64,000 nucleotides of DNA from Roseovarius sp. THAF9 (GCF_009363715.1 NZ_CP045404.1:526001-590000), one strand, 5' to 3'. Shown: positions 52,454-62,963, counted from the first letter of the stretch. A program made the numbers and translations. Notes: generated by a model from the letters alone, not told the origin.

Positions 52454-55400
52454 TTACTCTACGGTGATGACCTTGCGCGCCAGTACCTCTTGCCCCGAGA
52501 CGTCGAGGAAACGTAGTTCGTAGACGCCGGCCTCGGATGGCAGGGTGATCTGCGCAGTGGTGGCGCCGTCGGTGATCTTGACCGCCTGGAGCCACGTAAA
52601 GATCGCCTGGTTGCCGCGCGCCAGCGTGATGCGCTGGTCGGCGCTGGTGCTGTCCACCTGCCAGCCGACGTCGATGGTGCTGCCGGGGGCCGCCGTATCG
52701 GGGGCGGTGAGGGCGGCGCCGGTGTTGAGGGCGGCGTCCTCGGCCAGCACCTCGACCGTGTGGCGGGCCAGTACACGGGTGCCTTCGCGCAGGACGTAAC
52801 GCACTTCGTAGAGGCCGGTTTCCGCAGGAGCCTTGAGTGTGCCTGAGGTGGACTCGCGCACCGGGATGTACGTGCCGAATGTGTCATCCGCCGCGCCCAT
52901 CGGGACGAGGTTGATGTAGTCGTTGGTGGCGACCGTGCCGGTCCAGTCCACGGCGATCTCATCGCCTGCGCGGATCTGTTCGGGGCCGGTGACCGTGACC
53001 TCGGGCGGGGTCAGTTCGATCATCGCGGTGGCCAGCACCTTGGGGCCTTCGCGCATCAGGTAGCGCAGTTCGTACATGCCCGGATCGGCGGGCATGGTGA
53101 GCGCCACCTGGGACGCGTCGCGCACCACCTGGTAGTTGCCGAACTCGTTTTCCGGCGCACCGGCGGGGACGACGACGACGTAATCCTGCGGGTTCACGGT
53201 GCCGGTCCATTCGACTGTCACGGACGCGCCCGTCGCGGCGCTGTCGGGGCCGGACACTGTGACCTGAGGCTCGGTGACCTCGATCATCGCGGTGGCCATG
53301 ACCTTTGTGCCTTCGCGCAACAGGTAACGCAGTTCGTACATGCCGGGATCGGCAGGGGCGGTGAGCGTCGTTTCCGAGTTGTCGCGGACGGGCTGGTAGC
53401 TGCCGAACGTGTCGGGTTCGGCCCCGGCGGGGACGATCGTGACATAGTCCTTTGCGTTGACCGTGCCTGTCCAGCCGACGGTGAACTGCGCGCCCGTGCT
53501 GACGGATTCGGGGCCGGAGACGGTGACCTGCGGCTCGGTGACTTCGATCATGGCGGTGGCCATGACCTTGGGGCCTTCGCGCAGAAGGTAGCGCAACTCG
53601 TACATGCCGGGATCCGACGGCGCGATCAGGCGCGTCTCGGTGTCGTCGCGCACGGGCTGATAGCTGCCGTAGGTATTGGGCTCGGCCCCGACGGGCACGA
53701 TGGTGACGTAGTCCTTGGGGTTGACCGTACCGGTCCAGGAGACGGTGAATTGTGCGCCGGTGGCGACGGTGTCCGGGCCGGAGACGGTGACCTCGGGGGC
53801 GGCGACCTCGATGGGGGCGGTCGCCAGCACGCGCGGGCCTTCGCGCAGGACGTAGCGCAGTTCGTACATGCCGGTATCGGAGGGCATGGTGAGCGTTACG
53901 GTGTCGTCGTCGCGCACCGGCTGGTAGCTGCCATAGGTTCCGGCATCGGCGCCCACGGGCGCGATGGTGATGTAATCCTTGGCGTTCACGGTGCCGGTCC
54001 AGCTGACGGGGACCTGCGCGCCGGTGACGGCGGTGGCCGGGCCGCTGATCGTGACCTCGGGCGTCAGCAGTTCGATCGTGGCGCGGGCCAGCGTCTTGTT
54101 GCCCTCGCGCTGGATGTAGCGGATTTCATGCATCCCCGGGTCGGCAGTGGCCAGAAGACGGCCGGAGCTGTCGTCGCGGACAGGGAAATAGTTGGTGTAG
54201 GTGCCTTCCTCGGCGCCCATGGGGACGATGGTGATGTAGTCCTTGGCGTTGACCGTGCCGGACCAGCTGACCGGGATTTCGGCGCCGGTGAGGGCTGTTT
54301 CAGGGGTCTGGAGCGTGACCTGCGGGTCGGCCACCTCGAGCGGGCGGCTGGCGACGGTGCGGCTGTCGACGTTGAGGATATAGCGGATTTCGTACAGACC
54401 TGGATCGGCGGGGGCGGTGAGGTCGAAGTTCTCGTGCTTGTTGATCGCGCGGTAGTTGGTAAGCGTGCCGGGCTCGGCACCGACGGGGACGATGGCGATA
54501 TAGTCGCGTGGGTTGATCGTGGGCGACCAGCTGATTGTCACGGGCGCGCCGGTCTGGACGGTGTCGGCGGCTTGCAGGGTGACCTGGGCTGGCGTGATCT
54601 CGATAGGGTCGGTGCCCAGCACGGTCTTGGTCTCGGTGCTGTAGTAGCGGGCCTCGTAGGCGCCGGGTTCGCCGGGCATGGCAAAGGTCACATCGGTGTT
54701 CTTGCCGATGCGGGTGTATTGGCCCAGTTCGGATTCGGGCGCGCCTGCGGGGGTGACGGCGATGTAGTCGGCCTCGGATTGGGTCGGGTCCCAGGTGATG
54801 GTGGTCGGGCTGCCGGCGACGGCGGTGTCCGGCGCGTCGACGGTGACCCGGGGCACCTGCGGTTCGGGCTCTGGCTCCGGTTCGGCGACGGCGGTGGCGA
54901 CGGCGGAGAGGGCCGCGCCAAGCTCGTCGGCGTTGGAGGCCTGGATGTATTGCCCGCCGGTTTCCTCGGCGATGCAGGACAGGGACGCGGTGTCCTCATC
55001 CGCGCCGAGGCCGAAGCCCACCACGTGGGCGGTAAAGCCGACGCCGCCTTTTTCCAGCGCGCGGGCCAGCTCGCACGGGTCCCGCTCGCAGCTTTCCAGA
55101 CCGTCGGAGATGAGGACCACGGTGGCGGGGCGGTCGGTGTACGAAAGCTGCGTCGCGGCCTGTTCCACGGCGTCGGTCAGGGGGGTCTTGCCGGTGGGGG
55201 TAATGGATTTGATCCGGTCGAGGATTTCGGAGCGTTGAGCCGCGCCGGGCTCGACGATCACCTCGATATCGGTGCAGTCGCCCCGGGCGCGGTGGCCGTA
55301 GGCCATGAGGCCGACGCTGCGGTCGTCGGTCCAGTCGCCCAGCAGGTTGTCGATGACGTCGCGGGCGATCTCGATCTTGGCGGTGCCGTCGATCTGGCCC

Positions 55401-55513
55401 CACATGGAGTTGGAGCCGTCGAAGACGACCATCACATTGTCATTGGCCAGCGCCGCCGGGGCGGCAAGGAGCGTGGTGGTGAGCGCAAGGGCGCGGGTGG
55501 TGGAAAATGGCAT
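52454..55513 (-). CDS. Large periplasmic VWA protein with nine Ig-like repeats
   Basis: The 1019-residue protein has a signal peptide (residues 1-23, ending ALA|ND), a von Willebrand A domain with metal site DGSNS (Asp32, Ser34, Ser36) and [15 protein letters not shown] near 133, an acidic-proline hinge (EPEPEPEP, near 212), and then nine modules of roughly 88 residues. Each module begins like VTVSGPxxxxTGAxxxVxW, continues with DYITIVPxGA and ends with [12 protein letters not shown]...ATAxIEV. The middle modules are nearly identical. It is probably a periplasmic or surface adhesion/scaffold protein; ligand unknown. A nearly identical repeat series suggests recent internal duplication. Confidence 0.88.
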   Translation of the reverse strand: MPFSTTRALALTTTLLAAPAALANDNVMVVFDGSNSMWGQIDGTAKIEIARDVIDNLLGDWTDDRSVGLMAYGHRARGDCTDIEVIVEPGAAQRSEILDRIKSITPTGKTPLTDAVEQAATQLSYTDRPATVVLISDGLESCERDPCELARALEKGGVGFTAHVVGFGLGADEDTASLSCIAEETGGQYIQASNADELGAALSAVATAVAEPEPEPEPQVPRVTVDAPDTAVAGSPTTITWDPTQSEADYIAVTPAGAPESELGQYTRIGKNTDVTFAMPGEPGAYEARYYSTETKTVLGTDPIEITPAQVTLQAADTVQTGAPVTISWSPTINPRDYIAIVPVGAEPGTLTNYRAINKHENFDLTAPADPGLYEIRYILNVDSRTVASRPLEVADPQVTLQTPETALTGAEIPVSWSGTVNAKDYITIVPMGAEEGTYTNYFPVRDDSSGRLLATADPGMHEIRYIQREGNKTLARATIELLTPEVTISGPATAVTGAQVPVSWTGTVNAKDYITIAPVGADAGTYGSYQPVRDDDTVTLTMPSDTGMYELRYVLREGPRVLATAPIEVAAPEVTVSGPDTVATGAQFTVSWTGTVNPKDYVTIVPVGAEPNTYGSYQPVRDDTETRLIAPSDPGMYELRYLLREGPKVMATAMIEVTEPQVTVSGPESVSTGAQFTVGWTGTVNAKDYVTIVPAGAEPDTFGSYQPVRDNSETTLTAPADPGMYELRYLLREGTKVMATAMIEVTEPQVTVSGPDSAATGASVTVEWTGTVNPQDYVVVVPAGAPENEFGNYQVVRDASQVALTMPADPGMYELRYLMREGPKVLATAMIELTPPEVTVTGPEQIRAGDEIAVDWTGTVATNDYINLVPMGAADDTFGTYIPVRESTSGTLKAPAETGLYEVRYVLREGTRVLARHTVEVLAEDAALNTGAALTAPDTAAPGSTIDVGWQVDSTSADQRITLARGNQAIFTWLQAVKITDGATTAQITLPSEAGVYELRFLDVSGQEVLARKVITVE

Positions 55514-55664
55514 CGAGTCCCCCTATGCAAAAAACAATTCGGGGGCAGGTAAACACATCCTCGGCCCCCGGTCATGTCCGGATTTCCAGACCGTGGGTCG
55601 GGGCGGGCCTTGGCAGGGTTCATCTTTTGATGTCCTATGGCCGTTCGGAAGGCGGAGCAGTGTC

Positions 55665-56399
55665 ATGGAATGGCGTGACCAAGGTATTGTATTGGCGAGC
55701 CGCCCGCATGGCGAGGCTGCGGCGATCCTGGAGGTGTTCACGCCCCTGAAGGGTCGGCATGCGGGTGTGGTGCGCGGCGGGGCGTCGCGCAAGATGGCGC
55801 CGGTGTTGCAGCCGGGCGGTCAGGTGGAGGTGACGTGGAAAGCGCGGCTGGAGGATCATCTTGGCGCGTTCACGGTGGAGCCTGTGCGCTCGCGCGCCGC
55901 CGCGTCGCTGGGGGACCGCGTGGCGCTGGCTGGGCTGAACGCGGTGACGGCCTTGTTGATCTTTTGCCTGCCGGAGCGTGAGGCGCATGGGCGGCTCTAC
56001 GGGCAGACCGAGGCGCTGCTGGACCTGCTGGGGCAGGGCGATGTTTGGCCGCTGGCCTACTTGAAATGGGAGATGGCGCTGCTGGACGAGATGGGGTTCG
56101 GGCTGGACCTGTCGGAATGCGCGGTATTGGGGCGGCAGGCAAATGACCTGAGTTTCATCTCGCCGCGCACGGGCCGGGCGGTGTCGCGGGCTGGCGCGGG
56201 CGAGTGGGCCGACAAGCTGTTGCCGCTGCCTGCGCCGCTGTTGGGCGAGGGGGTGTGCGGCGACGGCGAGATATTGGAGGGGCTGGGGGTGACGGGGTAT
56301 TTCCTGATGAACCATCTTGCGCCGGAGATGGGGCACAAGCCGCTGCCCGAGGCGCGGGCGCGGCTGATCCGGCGGCTGGAGCAGGTGGCGGAGAGTTGA
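55665..56399 (+). CDS. recO: DNA repair protein RecO
   Basis: RecO binds single-stranded DNA and helps load RecA with RecR. The 244-residue protein begins [26 protein letters not shown] (OB-fold start, residues 1-26), with [14 protein letters not shown] near 31 and a helical C-terminal domain ([17 protein letters not shown] near 125). The zinc-cysteine set of some RecO proteins is reduced to a single Cys here. GGCGGAG precedes the ATG. It is divergent from the VWA gene. Confidence 0.93.
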   Translation: MEWRDQGIVLASRPHGEAAAILEVFTPLKGRHAGVVRGGASRKMAPVLQPGGQVEVTWKARLEDHLGAFTVEPVRSRAAASLGDRVALAGLNAVTALLIFCLPEREAHGRLYGQTEALLDLLGQGDVWPLAYLKWEMALLDEMGFGLDLSECAVLGRQANDLSFISPRTGRAVSRAGAGEWADKLLPLPAPLLGEGVCGDGEILEGLGVTGYFLMNHLAPEMGHKPLPEARARLIRRLEQVAES

Positions 56400-56856
56400 G
56401 GGAGGGGTTCGATTGTTCCGAGAGGTGGCTGATCGCGACCGGGTCGCTTGTGAACGACAGGAGCGCGTTGGTCCGTTTTGAGCCCTTTGCGGAGAAAGAT
56501 GATCAATATCCCCGAGCGCCATCGACGGGCCGCGGCGCGGCGATCCGACGGTGGTTCGGCAGCGCTTTATCCAAGCCAAATCCGAAACAGAATTGAGCGA
56601 TGCACCTAACTTCACCCAATCGCCGGGCCGTGGGGGCGGCCCGTCGATGGCGCGGGGCCTGCGGCCTGATTCCGCGCTGGGGCTGTAGCTCAAACGTCTT
56701 TCACGTCCCGCAAAGCCGACATTCGTGCCGCCCGCAACGAATGTCGGGATCGAGCCCTTGTGAGACACTGGTGCCTGCCATGCCATACGTGGCAAGCACC
56801 GGCACGATCTTCGCAGATCAGCACTGAAAGTCATAAGACAAGCCGCGCAGCGGCCC
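56400..56856. other. 457-bp intergenic region after recO
   Basis: I see no gene. The frame tracks through it are short and lack starts with ribosome sites. It contains scattered inverted repeats such as CGACATTCGT...ACGAATGTCG (about 56720-56750), of unknown role. Confidence 0.5.
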
Positions 56857-56893
56857 GGCCATCGTCAGCCCTTCCCTTGGGCTGACGATGGCC
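56857..56893 (-). terminator. Strong hairpin terminator behind the LLM oxidoreductase gene
   Basis: A perfect 15-bp stem (GGCCATCGTCAGCCC and its complement) with a 7-base loop TTCCCTT lies 23 bp beyond the minus-strand stop at 56917. It is symmetric, so it could also serve plus-strand transcripts from recO. Confidence 0.7.
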
Positions 56894-56916
56894 TCCGTTG
56901 TGACTGGCAGTTGGGA

Positions 56917-57915
56917 TCAGGCGGCGTCTACCCTGGTCATGTCCTGCAGGATATCGGCGGCGATGCGGAAGGAGTTGACCCGTGCGGCGTGGTCGTGGAT
57001 CTGGCCCGTGAGGATGATCTCGTCGGGCTGATAGCGGTCCTTTAGGGCGCCAAGCTGGGCGCGGACCGTCGCAGGCGACCCGGTGGCGGAGACGCTCAAG
57101 GCGTGGTTCACGTTGTCGGTCATCTGGGGGCCGATCGCGGCCTCGATATCCTGAACCGGAGCGGGCAGCTTGCCGGGCTGGCCGGTGCGCAGGCGGGCGA
57201 AGGCCTGTTGCATGGAGGTGCGCAGGTACGCGCCCTCGGCGTCGCTGTCGGCAGCGAAGACGTTGGCGGCGAGCATGAAGTAGGGCCGGTCGAGTTGGGC
57301 CGAGGGCTGGAACCGGGTGCGATAGATCTCGAGCGCCTGGTCGAGCGCGTCGGGCGCGAAATGCGAGGCGAAGGCGTACGGCAGGCCCAGATGCGCGGCC
57401 AGTTGCGCGCCGTAGAGGCTGGAGCCGAGGATCCAGACTGGCACATGCGTGCCCTGGCCGGGATGGGCGGAGACGGGCGCGGCGGGATCGGCATCGGCGA
57501 AGTAGCCTATGAGTTCGATCACGTCATCGGGGAAGCGGTCGGCCTCGAGCCCGCGGCGCAGGGCGCGGGCCACGGCCATGTCGCCGCCGGGCGCGCGCCC
57601 GAGGCCAAGGTCGATTCGGCCGGGATGGATGGTGGCGAGCGTGCCGAACTGCTCGGCGATGGTGAGCGGCGCGTGGTTGGGCAGCATGACACCGCCCGCG
57701 CCGACGCGCATGGTGGTCGTTGCTTCGGCGATATGGCCGATCAGGACAGACGTTGCGGCGCTGGCGATGCCGGGCATGTTGTGATGCTCGGCCAGCCAGT
57801 AGCGGTGATAGCCCATCTTTTCGGCCGCGATGGCCAGATCGCGGCTGTTGGAAATCGCGGTCGCGGTGTCGTGGCCTTCGGGCACGGGGGCGAGATCGAG
57901 GACGGAATAGCGCAT
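56917..57915 (-). CDS. LLM class flavin-dependent oxidoreductase (luciferase-like)
   Basis: The 332-residue protein has the bacterial luciferase-like monooxygenase TIM-barrel: [18 protein letters not shown] at the start, [25 protein letters not shown] near residues 37-58 (the diagnostic AEHH region), [36 protein letters not shown] near 75 and [15 protein letters not shown] near 163. It uses FMNH2 and O2 on an unknown substrate. The ATG at 57915 is preferred over 57930 because AAAGG stands 7 bases before it. Confidence 0.9.
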   Translation of the reverse strand: MRYSVLDLAPVPEGHDTATAISNSRDLAIAAEKMGYHRYWLAEHHNMPGIASAATSVLIGHIAEATTTMRVGAGGVMLPNHAPLTIAEQFGTLATIHPGRIDLGLGRAPGGDMAVARALRRGLEADRFPDDVIELIGYFADADPAAPVSAHPGQGTHVPVWILGSSLYGAQLAAHLGLPYAFASHFAPDALDQALEIYRTRFQPSAQLDRPYFMLAANVFAADSDAEGAYLRTSMQQAFARLRTGQPGKLPAPVQDIEAAIGPQMTDNVNHALSVSATGSPATVRAQLGALKDRYQPDEIILTGQIHDHAARVNSFRIAADILQDMTRVDAA

Positions 57916-58111
57916 GGCGGGGCCTTTCATCTGTTAGCTGTCATTTGGGATCTCGCAGGCAGCAGAACAACCGTGCTGTCCTGAGGTGCAGGTCGGGGAC
58001 GCGTTCAATGTCACCTTTCCGGCATGAACGCGATTTTTCTTGACGCATAAGTTGTCTTCGTTCGAGCATCGTACACTCAAAACTAGAAAATAGACGACTG
58101 GGAGGACTATC

Positions 58112-59425
58112 ATGGAACAACGGCTTTTATCAGCCGTCGCGGCACTTGGTGTGATGACCGCGGCACCCGCTGCATTTGCGCAGGAAAACGACGGAGCGAT
58201 GGACGTACCGAAAATTACGCCCTCGGCTGTGCTGGAGGATCTGGACGCCCCTTGGGACATGGCTTTTCTGCCGGACGGCACGATGTTCTTTACCGAAAAA
58301 TGCGATGGTCTTTCGGTCAGAACGCCGGATGGAACCGTGAATGCGCTCTACGGCATGAAGGATACCGAAGGCTACGCGGATACCGGCAATGACCTTTTCT
58401 GCGAGGGGCAGGCGGGTATGCTTGGCGTAGCGCCGGATAGCGACTTCGAGGAAAATCGCACGCTCTACCTTTATTCGAGCTCGGACAAGTATCACGGCGA
58501 TGGGTGCAAGACCAACTTCGAGCGGTGCGACGGCAACATCGTGATGAAGTTCACGGTCAGCGATGACCTGACAAGCGTGTCCGACAGGACCGACATTGTG
58601 ACGGACATTCAGTACAAGCCGTTCGATTCCGACCAGCCCTTTGGCGGGCCGGGCGCGCATAACGGCGGCAGGCTTCGCATTGGGCCGGATGGCTTTCTTT
58701 GGGTCACGGGTGGGGATCGTCACAGGGGGATCTGTCCGCAGGATGGCGAACTGCTTTGCGGTAAGGTCCTGAGGATCGACGGGGACGGGAATGCCCATCC
58801 AGACAACAATCCTCCCGAAGGATTTGACCCGCGCATCTACACCTATGGGCACAGGAACGTGCAAGGCATCGATTTCCGCCCAAGCGACGGCAGGGCCTTC
58901 ACCGCAGAGCACGGGCCCTGGCATAACGACGAGATCACGGCGCTTGTGAACGGTGGCAATGCCGGATGGGATCCTGCCCAGAACACGGGTGGCCGGGGCG
59001 AGTGCCCGGATGAATACTGTGGCTACGAGCCGAACCAGACGGAAGGCATGGACCCGGCGATCCGCGCGGCCTACACCCCGATGAGCGACACGCGGTTTGA
59101 TGACCTGATGCCGCCGTCGTGGAACAACAACGGGTTTTCCCAGGGCACCGGGTCAGCCGCGTTTCTTACGGGCGAAAACTGGGGCATCTACGAAGGTCGC
59201 CTGGCCGTCGGCATCATGGGGATCGGGTTCGGTGACACGCCGATCGGGTCGCGGATCGACATGATCAGCCTTACGGATGATGGCATGGGCATCAACACCA
59301 TCACGCGGATGCCGCTGGGCTTTTCGGAGAGATTCCGTGGTCTTGCCATGGGGCCCGATAACGCGCTCTATGTCGCCACGGATGAGGGCACGATCTATAA
59401 GGTGACCGCAGAAAGCATGCAGTAA
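58112..59425 (+). CDS. PQQ-dependent sugar dehydrogenase (soluble aldose type)
   Basis: The 437-residue protein has a signal peptide (residues 1-23, ending AFAQEN) and a six-bladed propeller of the glucose/sorbosone dehydrogenase family: LDAPWDMAFLPDGTMFFTEK near residue 44, AHNGGRLRIGPDGFLWVTGGD near 186, YGHRNVQGIDF near 246 and TAEHGPWHNDEITALVNGGNAGW near 264. It oxidises sugars in the periplasm with PQQ and Ca2+; the substrate is unknown. Several Cys pairs may form disulfides. GGGAGG lies 7 bases before the ATG. Confidence 0.88.
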   Translation: MEQRLLSAVAALGVMTAAPAAFAQENDGAMDVPKITPSAVLEDLDAPWDMAFLPDGTMFFTEKCDGLSVRTPDGTVNALYGMKDTEGYADTGNDLFCEGQAGMLGVAPDSDFEENRTLYLYSSSDKYHGDGCKTNFERCDGNIVMKFTVSDDLTSVSDRTDIVTDIQYKPFDSDQPFGGPGAHNGGRLRIGPDGFLWVTGGDRHRGICPQDGELLCGKVLRIDGDGNAHPDNNPPEGFDPRIYTYGHRNVQGIDFRPSDGRAFTAEHGPWHNDEITALVNGGNAGWDPAQNTGGRGECPDEYCGYEPNQTEGMDPAIRAAYTPMSDTRFDDLMPPSWNNNGFSQGTGSAAFLTGENWGIYEGRLAVGIMGIGFGDTPIGSRIDMISLTDDGMGINTITRMPLGFSERFRGLAMGPDNALYVATDEGTIYKVTAESMQ

Positions 59426-59439
59426 TCGTTCAGAATATG

Positions 59440-59475
59440 CGCCCGCGCTCCTTTGTGGGCGCGGGCGATTTGTTT
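59440..59475 (+). terminator. Terminator of the sugar dehydrogenase gene
   Basis: Stem CGCCCGCGC (59440-59448) pairs with GCGCGGGCG (59459-59467), loop of 10 bases, followed by a T-rich run (ATTTGTTTGCTGTTTT). It starts 15 bp after the stop codon. Confidence 0.8.
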
Positions 59476-59514
59476 GCTGTTTTGACGACCTGACGCTGTG
59501 AAGATCAGCTGAGC

Positions 59515-59904
59515 TCAATCGCGCGGTATCAAGATGTCGGGCACTTCATAGCGTTGACCATCGACCTCGATCATGTGCTTGCCGTCCTCGAGGCGCCATT
59601 CCGTATCCGTGCCGACGCCCGACATTGTCACGCTTGCCTTCACGAACTGACCGTTCTCGAAGATGAGCCCCCGCCCGAAGCCATTTGCGAAGATGACCGT
59701 GACCGTGGTCTTGCCCGTCTCGTCCCGTTTGACGCGATAGCTGCATTGACGTAGTGCCTCGCCACGTTCCTGAGCGCAGGCAATGGTTTCCGGCAGGTTT
59801 CGATCCACCATTTCGCCCGGCGATGCGCTGTGTTGCTCGGCGCTTGCCTTGGCCGCGCCAAGCACAAGGGCAGCCCATATTCCAATCAGGATCGGCGTTT
59901 TCAT
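59515..59904 (-). CDS. Exported hypothetical protein (129 aa)
   Basis: From the ATG at 59904 the 129-residue product has a signal peptide (residues 1-22, KTPILIGIWAALVLGAAKASAEQ region) and a small periplasmic domain with two Cys (ACAQ, QCSY) probably forming a disulfide, then a beta-rich part (TVTVIFANGFGRGLIFENGQ). The upstream in-frame extension is Arg-rich and unlikely to be translated. I do not recognise the family. Confidence 0.7.
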   Translation of the reverse strand: MKTPILIGIWAALVLGAAKASAEQHSASPGEMVDRNLPETIACAQERGEALRQCSYRVKRDETGKTTVTVIFANGFGRGLIFENGQFVKASVTMSGVGTDTEWRLEDGKHMIEVDGQRYEVPDILIPRD

Positions 59905-60026
59905 TTCAACCCGCTTCCCATTGCACACGTCTGAATTTCGGCGTGATGACAGACTAGGTGCAAGGTCCCGTCGGGTCAAAGGTCGGCGTGCCTTCGTTGC
60001 ACGGCGGCGAACGCTTTTGGCAAGCG

Positions 60027-60419
60027 TCATTCGCCGGCGCGGAAGATCATCTCTCGGCCCTCGGGAGTGCTGAGGATCAGGGTGGTCTGCGTGACCTCGG
60101 CCAGGGACATCGCACCAAGCGCGTCCAGAAACGCGGTCTCGTGGTCAAGTTCGGGGCAGGCGCGGCGGGTGGTGCCGATTTCGGCGGCCTCGAACCACGG
60201 GTAGGGTTGCAGTTGCGCGGCGAAGTAGCGGTTGCAGGGCGCTTGCCCGACGATCTTGCCTTCCTCGGGGAAGGTGATGGTGGCGGTCGCGTCGAAGGCG
60301 GTGCCGTCGATTTCCGTGAGCTGCCACGTCTTGTCCGCCGCGCCGTGGCCCGAGAGGGTCTCATCGCCGCTGCAACTCAGCAGGGACACCACCAGCGGCA
60401 CCGTCAGCAAGCCGCGCAT
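60027..60419 (-). CDS. META (HslJ-like) domain lipoprotein
   Basis: The 130-residue protein has a lipoprotein signal (residues 1-17, LLTVPLVVSLLSCSGDE; Cys16 or nearby as the lipidation site) and a META domain: TWQLTEIDGTAF, then GQAPCNRYFAAQL and GTTRRACPELDHETAFLDAL. META proteins of the HslJ kind occur in the envelope, and function is mostly unknown. The ATG overlaps the stop of the TetR gene by one base (TGATG). Confidence 0.82.
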   Translation of the reverse strand: MRGLLTVPLVVSLLSCSGDETLSGHGAADKTWQLTEIDGTAFDATATITFPEEGKIVGQAPCNRYFAAQLQPYPWFEAAEIGTTRRACPELDHETAFLDALGAMSLAEVTQTTLILSTPEGREMIFRAGE

Positions 60420-60955
60420 CACCGCAAGGCCAGCACCAGGTCGACGAGCGAGCCTATGGCGCTGATATGGTCGGCAGGGCTGGCATTGCCGAGCGACGTC
60501 ATGCCGATGGCCGAGGCATAGAGGATGCGGGCCATTTCGGGGTTGTCGATGCCGATCTCGGACAGAAGAGATTGCAGCGCCGCGAGGCGGGCGTCGTCGA
60601 CGTCGTTGACGGCCGCGCGGGCGAGATCGTCGGAATTGGCCCAGGCCCGTAGGGCGGGTTCGGTGGCGTCGGGGGCCGCAAACGCCTGGGCGAGATTGCG
60701 CAGGCGGGCCACCTCGGTGCTGCCGTCATTCATCAGGTCGGGCAGGCGGGCGATGCTGTCGTCGCGCCATGCGGCCAGCAGGGCGTCGTGATAGGCCGGA
60801 ACGTCGCGAAAATGCCAGTAGAACGAGCCCTTTGAGACGCCTAGCCGTACCGCCAGCGGTTCGGCCTTGAGCGCGGTTGGCCCCAGTTCGGACAGCGCAT
60901 CGAGCCCGGCGGTGAGCCAGTCGCTGGATTTCAGACGTGTGGATGCGCGTGCCAT
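60419..60955 (-). CDS. TetR family transcriptional regulator
   Basis: The 178-residue protein has an N-terminal TetR helix-turn-helix (WLTAGLDALSELGPTALKAEPLAVRLGVSKGSFYWHF, residues 12-48; the key part is LGVSKGSFYWHFRD) and a helical ligand-binding C-terminus. It controls its own transcript and the META lipoprotein gene coupled behind it, and possibly the divergent phn operon, but the latter has a better candidate regulator in the Pho box. The start at 60955 gives the family-typical N-terminus. Confidence 0.9.
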   Translation of the reverse strand: MARASTRLKSSDWLTAGLDALSELGPTALKAEPLAVRLGVSKGSFYWHFRDVPAYHDALLAAWRDDSIARLPDLMNDGSTEVARLRNLAQAFAAPDATEPALRAWANSDDLARAAVNDVDDARLAALQSLLSEIGIDNPEMARILYASAIGMTSLGNASPADHISAIGSLVDLVLALR

Positions 60956-61040
60956 GCGTTGGGGATACGCCCGCGCAGGGCGCAATGCAAGCGTTCCGCC
61001 GCGATGCAGCATGGGCGCGCGAAGTGTCGCGGACCGGCCT

Positions 61041-61073
61041 GCGTTACAAAAGTTTTACCGCAGCGTCACAGAA
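61041..61073 (+). promoter_or_regulatory. Likely Pho box upstream of phnC
   Basis: Three consecutive 11-bp units GCGTTACAAAA, GTTTTACCGCA and GCGTCACAGAA show the G-T-(T/C)-A-C pattern at 11-bp steps, as PhoB-binding sites do. The site ends 44 bp before the phnC start. Binding by PhoB under phosphate starvation is inferred from family knowledge. Confidence 0.6.
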
Positions 61074-61117
61074 GCTTCTGAAACCCTGCGTAGGTGTGCG
61101 CCGAACGACCGGGGGAC

Positions 61118-61918
61118 ATGAGCGTGCTTGAGATTACCAAGCTGACGAAGGTTTTCGGCCAGCACAAGGCCGTGGACAACATCACGTTCAGCGTGGAGAG
61201 ACCCGCCATGATCGGCATTATCGGCCGGTCGGGGGCAGGCAAGTCGACCTTGCTGCGGATGCTGAACCGGCTGACCGATGCCAGCAATGGCAGCATCGTG
61301 TTCGAAGGGCGCGACGTGACCGCTCTGCGCGGGGCCGACAAGCGCGCGTGGCAGTCGGATTGCGCGATGATCTTTCAGCAGTTCAACCTGGTGCCGCGCA
61401 TGGATGTGGTTTCGAACGTGCTGCACGGCACGCTCAATCGCCGGTCCACCTTTGCGACGATGTTCAACCTTTATCCGCAGGCCGACATTTATCGCGCCAT
61501 CGCCATTCTCGACCGGCTGGGCATCGCCGAGCACGCGCCGAAGCGGGCGGAGGCCCTTTCCGGCGGGCAACAGCAGCGCGTGGCCATCGCGCGGGCGCTG
61601 ATGCAGGAGCCCAAGATCGTGCTGGCCGACGAGCCCATTGCCAGCCTCGACCCGATGAACGCGCAGCTGGTCATGGACGACCTGCGCCGCATCCACGAGG
61701 AAGACGGCCGCACCGTGGTGGCCAACCTGCACACGCTGGATACGGCCCGCAAATACTGTGACCGGGTTATCGGCATGCGGGACGGGCGGATGGTGTTCGA
61801 CGGCACGCCCGAACAGCTGACCACCGGCGTGGCGCGCGACATTTATGGCGCCGACGCAGGCTTTTCCGAGGCGTCGACCTCGACCGCGATCGACACGCCG
61901 GAGCGCGAGATTGCCTGA
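61118..61918 (+). CDS. phnC: Phosphonate ABC transporter ATP-binding protein PhnC
   Basis: The 266-residue ATPase powers uptake of phosphonates (and sometimes phosphite or phosphate). Walker [18 protein letters not shown] near residue 30, Q-loop [21 protein letters not shown] near 85 (PhnC-like), signature [17 protein letters not shown] near 150 and Walker [14 protein letters not shown] near 170 are intact. GGGGGA precedes the ATG at 61118. It begins the operon phnC-phnD-phnE-phnE' behind a Pho box. Confidence 0.95.
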   Translation: MSVLEITKLTKVFGQHKAVDNITFSVERPAMIGIIGRSGAGKSTLLRMLNRLTDASNGSIVFEGRDVTALRGADKRAWQSDCAMIFQQFNLVPRMDVVSNVLHGTLNRRSTFATMFNLYPQADIYRAIAILDRLGIAEHAPKRAEALSGGQQQRVAIARALMQEPKIVLADEPIASLDPMNAQLVMDDLRRIHEEDGRTVVANLHTLDTARKYCDRVIGMRDGRMVFDGTPEQLTTGVARDIYGADAGFSEASTSTAIDTPEREIA

Positions 61919-61989
61919 CCCTACGACCTGAAATTCATCTGCACGCCGGTCACGGGGGCCGGTGGCAACAACCCGACTGGAGGATCAAG

Positions 61990-62895
61990 ATGAAGAAACT
62001 GATTGCTGCCCTTGCGGCCACCACCGCGATGACCGCGCCTGTCATGGCCCAGGAAATCGAAGAGTTCCGCATCGGTATTCTTGGCGGCGAAAACGCCCAG
62101 GACCGTCTGAGCTCTCACGAGTGCCTGAAGAACTACACCGAGGAAGCGCTGGGCGTGGAAACGAAGCTCTTTGCCCCCGCCGACTATGCCGGTGTGATCC
62201 AGGGCCTGGTGGGTGGCACGCTGGACATGGCGTGGCTGGGCGCGTCGGGCTATGCCGCGACCTATCTGCAGGACCCCGAGGCGGTCGAGCCGGTGCTGGT
62301 GAAGATCAACCTCGACGGCTCTTACGGCTATCACTCGATCGGGTTCGCCCGCAAGGACAGCGGCATCGAGAGCCTGGAAGACATGGAAGGCAAGGTTTTC
62401 GGCTTTGGCGACCCGAACTCGACGAGCGGTTACCTGATCCCGTCGATCGAAATTCCGCAAAGCTCGGACGATATCACCATGGAATCCGGTGATTATTTCG
62501 GTGAGGTGAAGTTCACCGGCGGTCACGAGCAGACCATCGTTGCGGTCAACAACGGTGATATCGACGCCGGCGTGACCTGGGCCGACGGGCAGGGCAACTG
62601 GGAAGACGGCTATAACTCGGGCGCGCTGCGCAAGGCCGTGGATGCGGGCCTTGTCGACATGAACGACCTGGTGGAAATCTGGAAGTCCAACCCGATCCCG
62701 GAAGGCCCGATCGTGCTGCGCAAGTCGCTGCCCGCGGATGTGAAAGAGACGATGGTGGCCCTGGTCGACGGCATGTACGACAAGGACAAGGACTGCACCT
62801 ACTCGATCTCGGCCGGGGAAAGCCTGGGTTTCGATCCGATCACGCATGACGCGTATCTGTCGATCATCGAGGCGCGCAAGTCCAAGTCGCAATAA
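61990..62895 (+). CDS. phnD: Phosphonate ABC transporter substrate-binding protein PhnD
   Basis: The 301-residue periplasmic protein has a signal peptide (residues 1-20, ending VMAQE) and the PhnD/PtxB fold: RIGILGGENAQDRLSSHE near residue 27, GTLDMAWLGASGYAATY near 76, FGFGDPNSTSGYLIPS near 138 and GHEQTIVAVNNGDIDAGVTW near 178. Ser/Thr in the STSGY and GASGY loops bind the phosphonate. GGAGGATCAAG precedes the ATG. Confidence 0.95.
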   Translation: MKKLIAALAATTAMTAPVMAQEIEEFRIGILGGENAQDRLSSHECLKNYTEEALGVETKLFAPADYAGVIQGLVGGTLDMAWLGASGYAATYLQDPEAVEPVLVKINLDGSYGYHSIGFARKDSGIESLEDMEGKVFGFGDPNSTSGYLIPSIEIPQSSDDITMESGDYFGEVKFTGGHEQTIVAVNNGDIDAGVTWADGQGNWEDGYNSGALRKAVDAGLVDMNDLVEIWKSNPIPEGPIVLRKSLPADVKETMVALVDGMYDKDKDCTYSISAGESLGFDPITHDAYLSIIEARKSKSQ

Positions 62896-62911
62896 GCGCG
62901 AAATCTCATAG

Positions 62912-62940
62912 ATGGCGGGCCCCGCAAACGGGCCCGCCAT
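62912..62940 (+). terminator. Hairpin between phnD and phnE
   Basis: A perfect 11-bp stem (ATGGCGGGCCC and complement) with a 7-base loop (CGCAAAC) lies 16 bp after the phnD stop and 24 bp before phnE. It has no T tract. Such a hairpin typically protects the binding-protein part of the mRNA and lowers, but does not abolish, downstream expression. Confidence 0.6.
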
Positions 62941-62963
62941 TTGCATATTTCCCGAGAGGCTTC

